Below are positions 60,401-64,000 of a DNA stretch of 64,000 bases, one piece after another. Position 1 is the stretch's first letter. Each line of letters starts with the position of its first letter. The stretch covers positions 2,792,501 through 2,856,500 of the forward strand of contig NC_056422.1 of the NCBI RefSeq assembly GCF_905147365.1. Direction: 5' to 3'. Source of the DNA: Aricia agestis. Taxonomy: Eukaryota > Arthropoda > Insecta > Lepidoptera > Lycaenidae. A model generated the notes under the pieces. The model had not been told where the DNA came from. It was given only the letters and a program-made list of their open reading frames with translations, and made no database searches. Position numbers and translations under genes: made by a program.

Positions 60401-60976
60401 TTTACAAGACACTCGTGGCAAAGTGGTAATTACGCGATTCTTGAAACTGTGGGTAGCTAAAAAGTTTGTCTTTCGCAAATGGTTACGGTGAATTTGGTGA
60501 TATGTATTGATATCAAATAGCGCGCCCGCCGAGGCAAATCAATGATGACGGATCACGGAATGGCTCCCGGCCAATCAGCGGCCGGCATCCACCATCCCGA
60601 GCACCAGTAAGTGGTAACCGTGGAATCAGCTGATTCTAGAAGCTTCCAAACATACACCTGTGTACACCTGCCCCATCGAATTTAACTTTCCGATGTGCTC
60701 CAAGTTTATGTAATGATCTCGTGAAAATCGATTGAAGAGACATGTAATGAAGCTGCGTAAACAGGTATAAACATAACTACATAAGTTATATGAAGATTGC
60801 CGGTAACCTATACAGTATACACGTGATTATGGTAAGAAATAAACTAAAATATACCTTGTAATTTTTCTGAGGTCCGCATTTTTTTCGGGCGTGAACCAAA
60901 TCTCGATTAACTTTTCTACACCTTCAAAAAATTGGTCATTATTCTCACTATTTGATATTATTTCCGTTTCAGCCAT
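27169..60976 (-). CDS. SamDC: S-adenosylmethionine decarboxylase proenzyme (7 coding exons)
   Basis: Coding exons on the minus strand are 60976-60855, 59021-58935, 31194-30996, 29779-29683, 29155-29001, 28332-28240 and 27450-27169. Joined they give 344 residues, against 334 for human AMD1. The enzyme makes decarboxylated AdoMet, the aminopropyl donor for spermidine and spermine, in the cytosol. It is made as a proenzyme that cleaves itself at Glu-Ser to form a pyruvoyl group. Here that is Glu71-Ser72 in YVLSESSMFVS, assembled across the exon 2/3 junction. Cys86 (ILKTCG), Ser244 (CGYSMNG) and His258 (TIHITPE) match catalytic Cys82, Ser229 and His243. FFEGVEKLIEIWF and QTIEILMSDLDPDVMD are conserved. 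The C-terminal part has an Ala/Pro-rich insert before PDYGARD. All junctions are GT-AG and in phase. Intron 2 is about 27.7 kb. No upstream ATG occurs in about 170 bases before the start. Confidence 0.95.
27846..28007. mobile_element. hAT-type MITE in SamDC intron 6
   Basis: The ends CAGCTATACTCAAACTGCGG and GGTTGAGTATCACTG are imperfect inverted repeats starting with CAG. They are flanked by CCCTAAAG (27838-27845) and CCCTAAAC (28008-28015), an 8-base duplication with one mismatch. This fits the hAT superfamily. Confidence 0.75.
28037..28194. mobile_element. Fold-back MITE with TTA target duplication
   Basis: GCCGGCTCCTAGACGAGCAA pairs with TTGCTCGTCTAGGGGGCCGGC at the right end. TTA flanks both sides (28034-28036 and 28195-28197). 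It lies just 45 bases beyond SamDC exon 6 and only 30 bases from the hAT MITE. A decayed relative starting GCCGGCTCCACACTCGCG lies at about 28430-28547. Confidence 0.75.
29894..30020. mobile_element. Fold-back MITE with TAA target duplication
   Basis: GGGCCTGTTTCACCACTTCC pairs with GTGGTGAAACAGGCCC at the right end. TAA flanks both sides (29891-29893 and 30021-30023). It lies in SamDC intron 3. Confidence 0.75.
36289..36435 (+). CDS. Candidate 48-residue open frame, possibly one exon
   Basis: An ATG in a fair context (GAAATGG) opens a frame with protein-like composition: a Ser/Thr-rich start, then DWSDVSDQIVNRLKKCPD. A possible splice donor (CCTG then GTGTAGTA) at about 36392 would give a 35-residue exon. 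An in-frame TGA lies just upstream. I recognise no family, and no partner exon is evident. It could be chance. Confidence 0.2.
   Translation: MAKIVHSSTDWSDVSDQIVNRLKKCPDLLRLRKPGVVYFIIAQFNKIH
36566..36706. mobile_element. MITE family 'CCAATTTCACCAACG', copy C
   Basis: GCCCCAATTTCACCAACGTC pairs with the right-end CGTTGGTGAAATTGGGAC. TAA-type flanks are present. The interior TTAGTGTTAACCGCTTG and CATATGAAAATCGAAAGAG match the copies at 11423-11562 and 16090-16205. A short palindrome (AACAACAAAAGCAG/CTGCTTTTGTTGTT) lies just upstream at 36474-36510. Confidence 0.75.
37929..38106 (+). mobile_element. Helitron-like repeat, inverted relative of 6768-7004
   Basis: It starts TCTATATATATAAAAGTCAA, contains GTGACTGACTGATTGACATA and CCCAAGAGGTTCAAATAGG, and ends with the hairpin AACGCGAGCGAAGCTGCGG then AAAAGCTCG. 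This is the reverse complement arrangement of 6768-7004. Confidence 0.5.
38663..38841. mobile_element. Fold-back MITE starting TAAGCC
   Basis: The ends TAAGCCATACACGTTACG and CGTAGCGTGTAAGGCTTA pair. The interior repeats ACCTGTGCAG and ACCGG motifs in both orientations. No autonomous partner is visible. Confidence 0.65.
39106..39269. mobile_element. Fold-back MITE with TAA target duplication
   Basis: CGGCCGTTCCCAATATATGA pairs with CAAATATTGGGAACGGTCG. TAA lies at 39103-39105 and 39270-39272. The long arms contain AGAGATAGATC and GGGCAAAACCAGAG with their complements. Confidence 0.8.
39421..40037. mobile_element. 617-base fold-back element, hAT-like ends TAGCTGGGCA
   Basis: TAGCTGGGCACCGTTAATCA at the left pairs with the right end TGATGCCCAGCTA. 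The arms are built of many GTTAAC/GTTAATCG units. A second, nearly perfect hairpin is nested in the middle (about 39690-39850) with arms containing TTGATAAAGAAGAGTGCAGT. Both outer ends abut AT repeats, so a target duplication cannot be read. The CTGGGCA end suggests hAT, with low certainty. Confidence 0.65.
40056..40314. mobile_element. Fold-back MITE, 'TTCACTGTGAAAGT' family, copy 2
   Basis: The ends CAGTGTGTAACAAAAAC and GTTTTTGTTACACACTG are inverted, with TA outside. The arms carry GAGTTCACTGTGAAAGTAGC. A truncated reversed piece (about 40348-40483) and another copy (40493-40712, right end lost) follow at once, so three members of the family stand side by side, separated by AT tracts. 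Confidence 0.8.
40493..40712. mobile_element. Fold-back MITE, 'TTCACTGTGAAAGT' family, copy 3 (right end truncated)
   Basis: It starts CAGTGTGTAACAAAAACAAG like copy 2. Arms with CTGTGAAAGTAGCAGCTCTG follow, and it stops at about GTACAAACCCTG without the expected terminal complement. Confidence 0.7.
40798..41317 (+). pseudogene. YqaJ-type (PD-(D/E)XK) nuclease domain fragment
   Basis: The open frame ending at 41317 contains PFLGATPDGICDEKTILEIK followed by CPI, then WFYKVQGQLHISGYEYC. This is the conserved core of the YqaJ recombinase/lambda-exonuclease fold found in many arthropod proteins. The catalytic Asp (ATPDG) and the Glu-x-Lys (EIK) are present. A preceding stretch (about 40798-40930) is also protein-like (HKFDPKRDHDEVIRKLLENF) but ends in a stop, and stops interrupt the join. 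It looks like a decayed copy from a transposon-associated gene family. The nuclease has no visible start, promoter or partner domains here. Confidence 0.65.
41261..41551 (-). pseudogene. Mutator-like transposase-domain protein fragment
   Basis: On the minus strand the frame from 41551 reads DAEKLIVETALPQKKPDVGR, then RIISVSYFYKRLQEISHHGPL, then DIELVGEKQDGLNSKFTF and CILCN. The pattern GRRI, HGPL, GEKxxGLxSxFxFxCxxCN resembles the arthropod 'Mutator-like transposase domain' family as I remember it. An upstream in-frame stop lies just before DAEK and the C-terminal part is lost, so this is a fragment. It converges with the YqaJ fragment on the other strand. Confidence 0.45.
41695..42430 (+). 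repeat. Tandem direct duplication, period about 379 bases
   Basis: Unit 1 (41695-42045) and unit 2 (42074-42425) share, in order, ACTTTTCGATTATTGGGAAA, TTTTGCTCGTTTGCCTTCTA, CGCTGCACTCCGCAGTAGGG, GTACGACGCGGGCGCCCGGT and AACTGCAACAGGTAGGCACT. Only scattered substitutions separate them. An inverted partial copy of the unit end (AAGTGCCTACCT) lies at about 42560-42612. Confidence 0.85.
43047..43105. mobile_element. 59-base perfect-arm hairpin with TAA flanks
   Basis: GCGCGGAACTAGTTGGCCGC pairs with its complement, and TAA lies on both sides (43044-43046 and 43106-43108). It is a very short MITE of the TWA type. The minus-strand open frame across it is an artefact. Confidence 0.7.
43370..43443. 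mobile_element. 74-base fold-back MITE with TTA target duplication
   Basis: GGGCCGGGACACAAAAACAC pairs with GTGATTTTGTGTCCCGGCCC. TTA flanks both sides (43367-43369 and 43444-43446). The centre is a GTACGACGTCGCG-rich hairpin loop. Confidence 0.75.
43564..43653 (-). CDS. Candidate small exon B of an unrecognised nested gene
   Basis: On the minus strand an acceptor (TTTTTTTCCAG) is followed by an ATG at 43640. An open frame then runs to a possible GC-type donor (AAAAAG then GCAAGTAT). It encodes TMELDNNTVENVANADR and continues NIATGSILKR. The paralogous exon at 43895-43987 has the same layout, and the peptides align end to end (TGSILKR against AGSMLER), which suggests selection on coding. I recognise no family and cannot place the following exon. 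Confidence 0.3.
43895..43987 (-). CDS. Candidate small exon A, paralogue of the exon at 43564-43653
   Basis: On the minus strand a good acceptor (TTTTTATTTCAG) is followed by an ATG in strong context (AACCATGG) at 43974. The frame DSAIIDNPNQSPNANSDPAA continues GSMLER to a GTAATA donor. It aligns with exon B, although its predicted donor is GT rather than GC. The retroposon-head fragment at 43744-43840 lies between the two exons. It could be a nested minus-strand gene or an exonised repeat. Confidence 0.3.
44326..44532. mobile_element. Near-perfect 207-base hairpin
   Basis: The arms AATAAAACATAAAAAACTG, AACCCTCTAAGATTCGAACC and CCGATTGGAAATTGATATTA pair with their complements around TGTTATCACAACG. 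A diverged single arm (ATTACGAAAATTCTCTGAAAC) lies at about 44105-44165. Structure indicates a MITE or a hairpin RNA source; no target duplication was read. Confidence 0.7.
44662..44742 (-). CDS. Candidate Lys/Arg-rich first exon upstream of exons A and B
   Basis: On the minus strand AAAAATGG opens a frame MGDKKKKRRPAKKRQLRESH, followed by KHMMEVK, that reaches a consensus GTAAGT donor after 27 codons. The basic stretch looks like a nuclear-localisation signal. Joining it in phase to exon A or B would hit a stop within seven or nine codons. So either those exons start from their own ATG, or this frame is chance. The true relation is unresolved. Confidence 0.25.
45441..45517 (+). pseudogene. 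THAP zinc-finger first exon of the P-like transposase
   Basis: The ATG at 45441 opens MPSCVVKWCKNNTTLQKKHQ followed by GIIFHR. The initial Met, paired cysteines (Cys4, Cys9) and the Gly-x-x-x-His-Arg end are the classic N-terminal half of the THAP domain, the DNA-binding domain of P-element transposases and THAP proteins. The exon closes at a consensus donor (CATAG then GTAAGA). I find no second half (no W/P motif, no later cysteine-histidine pair) downstream, so the gene is broken. Confidence 0.7.
46081..48576 (+). pseudogene. LINE ORF2: endonuclease end plus reverse transcriptase
   Basis: The frame is open for about 830 codons, from within the endonuclease domain to a TAA at 48574. The endonuclease part shows YRPPW, LLGDLNINL and LSNHALITCEL. 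The reverse transcriptase shows LLVLLDFSRAFDTIN, ECGVPQGSILAPILFILY and the catalytic MYADDLQVY. The C-terminal end is WNNIPPPLKTC and VFKRKLKEYLL. The first part of the endonuclease and any ORF1 are missing, so the copy is 5'-truncated and cannot move by itself, although the remaining frame has no stops. The type is Jockey/CR1-like. The 3' end is at about 49114 with a TTTC repeat tail. Confidence 0.9.
48577..49114 (+). mobile_element. LINE 3' untranslated region and TTTC tail
   Basis: It is AT-rich and non-coding after the ORF2 stop. It ends ACCAAATAAATTTATTT followed by a run of TTTC units (49087-49114). A simple-repeat tail instead of poly(A) is common in several non-LTR families. No target duplication is evident because the 5' end is truncated. 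Confidence 0.75.
49239..49640 (+). mobile_element. Full-length tRNA-derived SINE
   Basis: The head CCTCTGTGGCTCAGTGGGTG contains an A box and GGGTTCGAATCC a B box, about 45 bases apart, as in tRNA genes. The body continues AAAAAGTTTTCAAAGTTCCA and a tail region with GTCAGACTGACGTGGTGTG. The truncated SINE pieces at about 9730-9840 and 10280-10390 share the GGCGGAACAA and TTTTCAATGTTCCTGGGTC segment. Confidence 0.75.
50400..51336 (+). mobile_element. Lep1-type Helitron-like element with internal 175-base tandem units
   Basis: It starts TCTATACTAATATTATAAT and ends with ACGCGGACGAAGTCGCGGGC then AACAGCTAG and T. Inside, the unit starting GAACGCGCTAATCTCAGGAA and running through GATAGCCCATTTATCGAGGA repeats from 50447, 50624 and 50798. 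No transposase is present. The short open frame near 50933 is noise. Confidence 0.75.
51775..52567 (+). mobile_element. Second Lep1-type Helitron-like element
   Basis: Same start (TCTATACTAATATTATAAT), same internal units (GGAACTACTGGTCCGATTTG) and same end (CGAAGTCGCGGGCAACAGCT then AG) as 50400-51336. About 440 bases of other DNA separate the two. Confidence 0.75.
52568..53297 (-). mobile_element. Inverted, broken Lep1-type copies
   Basis: The same units appear in reverse (CCAGTAGTTCCTGAGATTAG, GATAAATGGGCTATCTAACA). Two inverted starts are visible: AATATTATATTAGTATAGA at about 53087-53105 and TAATATTAGTATGGA at about 53283-53297. A different Helitron start with CTGTCTGTC (52568-52660) joins at the left. 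Confidence 0.65.
56043..57587 (-). mobile_element. Full-length but dead Tc1-like transposon, 1545 bases
   Basis: The ends CACCGGCAAAATTAGAGGAA and the complement of CACTGGCAAAATTAGAGGAA are inverted repeats flanked by TA (56041-56042 and 57588-57589). Removing 56043-57587 plus one TA restores the GATACTACATTA sequence seen in the undisturbed neighbour unit at about 55580, which fixes the boundaries. It carries a decayed transposase on the minus strand. Confidence 0.9.
56330..57335 (-). pseudogene. Tc1-like transposase pseudogene
   Basis: The N-terminal 150 residues are intact in one frame. They have a helix-turn-helix region (HTYRSVSQALGVSASVVHRN) and a second one (ETGSYVRRREQGRYRVTM, then SDCTVRRRLKEV). 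Catalytic-domain remnants lie downstream in shifted frames: RMELMIIDDGTLTVQGYR and WSTDVDPIEDVW, the latter holding the Asp-rich end motif. The frame breaks after ARLRFAREHQN at about 56880. No intact DDE triad can be read. Confidence 0.85.
58440..58770 (+). mobile_element. Poly(A)-ended retroposon, copy 3
   Basis: It is collinear with the minus-strand copy at 17987-18315, from GAGAGCCATGCTTCGGCACG to TTTGCCCCCTTATTTCAT plus an A run (58759-58770). It sits about 165 bases beyond SamDC exon 2, in intron 2, antisense to the gene. Confidence 0.75.
59157..59470 (-). mobile_element. Helitron-like repeat starting with an inverted GAGCTTTGCTCGG hairpin
   Basis: GACCGAGCTTTGCTCGGTAT is the complement arrangement of the end GAGCAAAGCTCGGTCAAATAGCTAG at 49888-49910. 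It runs through CATGGGCCCCAAAACCCCCT to an AT microsatellite (59431-59452). It lies in SamDC intron 1. Confidence 0.55.
60540..60660. promoter_or_regulatory. GC-rich island with CCAAT box and heat-shock-type element in SamDC intron 1
   Basis: In otherwise AT-rich DNA this island has CCAAT within GGCCAATCAGCGGCC (60571-60575). It also has a perfect three-unit heat-shock-type array TTC-TA-GAA-GC-TTC at 60634-60646, next to CAGCTGATTC. It is about 200 bases downstream of exon 1 in the direction of transcription, so it could be an intronic enhancer or alternative promoter. Function is inference. Confidence 0.35.
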
Positions 60977-61170
60977 AGCGGTTTCTTTATTCTTTATTTA
61001 TTGGATTTAACTTGTTTAGCAAATAACCCGACCGCAAGGTAGGAGCTTCGGAAGAGAACTGAAGATCGAGCGAATTGCGAAAGAAATAAAGAACTCCGAG
61101 TTCCAACTTGAAGTGATTAGCGAATGATGAACGTAGAGCTGTCAACTGTCAACAGTCAAAATAATATGAC
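60977..61170 (-). promoter_or_regulatory. SamDC: SamDC 5' leader and promoter region
   Basis: Reading on the minus strand, the region from about 61150 to the ATG contains no upstream ATG. So there is no small upstream open frame of the kind that gives polyamine control in mammalian AMD1 leaders, unless a further 5' exon exists. It is bounded upstream by the MITE at 61174-61307. No TATA box is obvious, and the transcription start is not determined. Confidence 0.4.
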
Positions 61171-61173
61171 GTA

Positions 61174-61307
61174 CAGTCTGTCAAAAAAGTCATGAAATTA
61201 AAAAGTGGCAACATCATAGTGTCATCCCTTTTTTCTTAGATTGATTTGAAAGGGATGACACTACGATGTTGCCACTTTTTAGTTTCTTCACTTTCTTGAC
61301 GGACTAC
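61174..61307. mobile_element. Mariner-like fold-back MITE beside the SamDC promoter
   Basis: CAGTCTGTCAAAAAAGTCAT and the complement of CTTTCTTGACGGACTAC form the ends. TA lies outside both. The inner arms ACTAAAAAGTGGCAACATC pair nearly perfectly. The ends match the element at 387-597. Confidence 0.7.
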
Positions 61308-61827
61308 TAGTGATCTCAAATAATAATAATGAACCTAATAAGCCCCAATTTTATTGAACCACAAATTACAATAACATGCTACCCAGCAATTGCTTTTATA
61401 AGTGCGTATTATAATATTATGGACCGTAATTTGTAAAATACAATCGTAGTATGTAATAGCAGATCTATCTAGCGGTAGATAGCAGAACTATTGTTCATAT
61501 AAAAACTGATTTTTGCGTTGGTTTAGATTTTAGAATTTAGATCACAGTTCTCTTTTTAAGGCACTAGATGTGTGCAACTAGGCTAAAGTTATTTATGTAG
61601 TAGATGTTTCCAACAAGCCACATGATGAAGACGTAATTCAATAATTTTATTCATAACATCGCCATCTATTAGGGAGTAGCTGAAAATTTTAAGGTGGCAT
61701 TTTCTTTAGTGTTTGATTATCTAAGCACTGTTTAGTTGCAGATAAAAAGTTGGTTAATTATAATAACTTCAAAATTCATATTTAATTTAATAGCATTATT
61801 ATATTACAAAGAAAATATAAGCAAATG

Positions 61828-63248
61828 TCATAAATTTTCAAATTTTGCTACAAGTTTGTGCAGATCTCCATTTTCCACTGGACGGACTTTGGTTACTTTG
61901 GGTTTCAGTATTTGTATATCAGGGAGCAAGTCATCAAATTTCTGATCATCACAGAAATCTTCTATATTTGGCTCGAGATCCTTCTTTGGAGTTAACTTCG
62001 TTTTTAATGGTCTTTTGGTGATCTTAGGTTTCTCAACGCTGGTATTTAATTCCACTAAATTCTTGTATATTCTGTCATTGAAGTGAAAATTCAGTTTTTT
62101 TGTTACCTGAAACAATATCATTTAGACTGTATAAAAAATTAAAAATATGGTGCTAGTAGCAAAGGCTACTTCTACATCTTATAGTGATTGTGACGAAGTC
62201 ATATCTGGCTGACAAAATATTTACCTCATGTCACAGAATATAATATATTAGTAGTACCAACAGAATTCTCACTTGTGTAACCGATACTATAAAGTTCAAA
62301 TCCTGACCGCGCAGTGCTAGGTGCCTACAATTATATTTATCTACTTGTGCGCTCTCTTTCTATCGCATAACTTGTACCTTTTCTGATGAAATCAAGGTTT
62401 TCGCCTTTTAGAAAACAAAATAATCTTTTTAATTACTATTGGTACAAATAGCAAACATTTTTATGTAATAGAAAATTGTAGTAATCCAACCTATATTTTA
62501 TGGTAGTTTTATATATTTGATTATAGTGCAGGAAACTTTTACAATTTAAACATAGTAACTTGTGATTATTTCGGTGTAGTTTGTGTGTTTCTTTGTATGA
62601 AATTTGTTTATTTGCTATGTTTGTATAGTTTTTATCTACTTATTGTATTTAAATACCGTGTTCAAATACATATTTCATTGGCCTTTTTTAATAGGTCATT
62701 TTTATAAGATTTATAACGATTTTTTCACAGCGGTTAAAACAGTATCATGAATTAAATTCCTCTATGATCAGTAAACAGTAGATACGCAACGAAAAATCTT
62801 GCGCGTGCGTCGCCGCTCGCTTGTCAGTCCCTAATGGTTTGCCACCCGGCCGCGGGTGGTACTTACAGTTTGATGCCTACACCCACGAGTGGGACAGGCC
62901 AGCTCATGTCTAGATAATAAGGGTCAAAAGTGGTGAACCAGATCTGACTTTGAACATATTTCTTACCTGAGTACAAAGTTCATCTTTATTGGTCTCCAAA
63001 TCCGGCAGAACTTGTGTTGGCAGACTATTTTTGGTATAATTTAAATAATTTGCGAGAGTCTCACTAGAACACAGTGTTGGCTGGTCCAAATCACAAGCTT
63101 TCTCCTGTGTTAGTTGTTCCTTTGTTCTATTAGTCTTTGAACTACTTGGAAGACTCTCAAATACAGCTAAATTATATTTAGTAACAGGTCTTTCATAGTT
63201 CCGTAAAAGTGTCTTTTTTACAGCTGGATCTTTACCGAACTTTTTCAT
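61828..63248 (-). CDS. Unrecognised 186-residue charged protein (2 exons)
   Basis: Exon 1 is 63248-62967 (94 codons) and exon 2 is 62106-61828 (92 codons plus stop). The donor CTCAG then GTAAGA and the acceptor TTGTTTCAG then GTAACA join in phase 0. The N-terminal half is polar (MKKFGKDPAVKKTLLRNYER, then a Ser/Thr/Gln-rich stretch). The second half has a Lys/Pro-rich part (KPKITKRPLKTKLTPKKD), an acidic patch (IEDFCDDQKFDDLLPD) and the end KLVAKFENL. There is no signal peptide or membrane segment, and it looks intrinsically disordered. I recognise no family. A nuclear or cell-cycle adaptor would fit the composition, but that is a guess. Consistent splice sites and matching phase make it a real gene. 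AATAAA on the minus strand at 61651-61646 may end the transcript. Confidence 0.75.
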
Positions 63249-64000
63249 GACAGCTTATTCATTTATTAGTACCCGAGGACTTTATGGCCTTTTGATAATT
63301 GGAGAATTTATAGTAATTTTAACAATATTGAAATAATGTTTTTGTTCTAGAATAATAACAATCTGAACAAATTACAAAATTAAAAGATCACAACAAACAA
63401 AATTTGAAAACAACGGCGGTCATGACAATTGACAAATTACATTGACAGTTTTTTTTTCTTATAATAGCACTTCGGCTATAACCATTTCTATATCGACAGG
63501 TCAGTGAAGTCTAAAGTCGTATAAAGTCAATACAGTCAAGAAGTCAAGTCGGTCGATTCAATAAAGTGGTAGACGCTTTACTGAAACTTTCGGTGGAGTT
63601 TTTGAGGGAACACAAAAGAGCACGTTTCTGGTTATTACATACACTTTCCTACACTCGTGCACGATAACGAATATCTAATGGTTAATATCCTACCAATATT
63701 ACACATTAAGCACCCAGATAAGGGAGCATACCCATAGATTAAGATTTTATATATATATGCCAAGACTCCCCCCCCCCCCCCTTGAATTGTTCACGTGGTA
63801 AGATAGTAGATAGCGAATGAAAATAATTTGACTCATATTTGTGCTTATAAAGTTATTTATTACAAAAGACTCTTTGCATGTTTATAATAATTATTACTAC
63901 TTTACTACTTAATTGAATATGCGAATAAAAATAACGAGCACCAAAAAATACTTTGATACCCAATGGTTTGCCAAAAGGAAATACTTGACACCAATATTTA
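63249..64000. other. Upstream DNA of the small gene; no coding exon seen
   Basis: It holds the presumed promoter of the 186-residue gene, a run of C bases (about 63768-63781), and AT-rich DNA. I see no further gene before the window ends. Confidence 0.4.

Overview
The window looks like nuclear DNA of a moth or butterfly (Lepidoptera). The genes are split by short-exon/long-intron structures with GT-AG junctions. The DNA between exons is AT-rich and crowded with repeat types typical of Lepidoptera: Helitron-like elements starting TCTATACTAATATTATA and ending CAACAGCTAGT, tRNA-derived SINEs, poly(A)-ended retroposons and many small fold-back MITEs. I cannot name the species.

There are four well-supported host genes. 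Two tandem plus-strand amidase-signature genes (6523-15939 and 18743-24797) each have 11 coding exons with nearly identical exon lengths and phases. Both keep the Lys-Ser-Ser triad and an N-terminal hydrophobic anchor, so they are a recent-style tandem pair of fatty-acid amide hydrolase 2 genes. On the minus strand, S-adenosylmethionine decarboxylase (SamDC/AMD1) has seven coding exons between 60976 and 27169. Its second intron is about 27.7 kb (31195-58934). Upstream of it, also on the minus strand, is a two-exon gene for an unrecognised 186-residue charged protein (63248-61828).

Region by region: 1-6.5 kb is intergenic or upstream DNA with repeats. 6.5-16 kb is FAAH2 copy 1, with a LINE remnant, a 278-base AT microsatellite, Helitrons and MITEs in its introns. 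16-18.7 kb is a MITE-rich spacer. 18.7-24.8 kb is FAAH2 copy 2. 24.8-27.2 kb is the convergent 3' region of FAAH2 copy 2 and SamDC. 27.2-31.2 kb holds SamDC exons 7 to 3. 31.2-58.9 kb is the giant SamDC intron, which behaves as a transposon nest. 58.9-61.1 kb holds SamDC exons 2 and 1 and the 5' leader. 61.8-63.3 kb is the small gene.

The most notable items are: a P-element-like transposon (45253-50275) with 25-base identical terminal repeats, a perfect 8-base target duplication and a surviving THAP-domain first exon, now stuffed with a LINE and a SINE; a Tc1-like element precisely bounded inside one unit of a tandem MITE pair; facing fragments of a YqaJ-type nuclease and a Mutator-like transposase-domain protein; a pair of paralogous small candidate exons near 43.6-44.0 kb; and independent partial duplications around exon 3 in both FAAH2 copies. 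FAAH2 (fatty-acid amide catabolism) and SamDC (polyamine synthesis) are not known to share a pathway; their adjacency is probably incidental.
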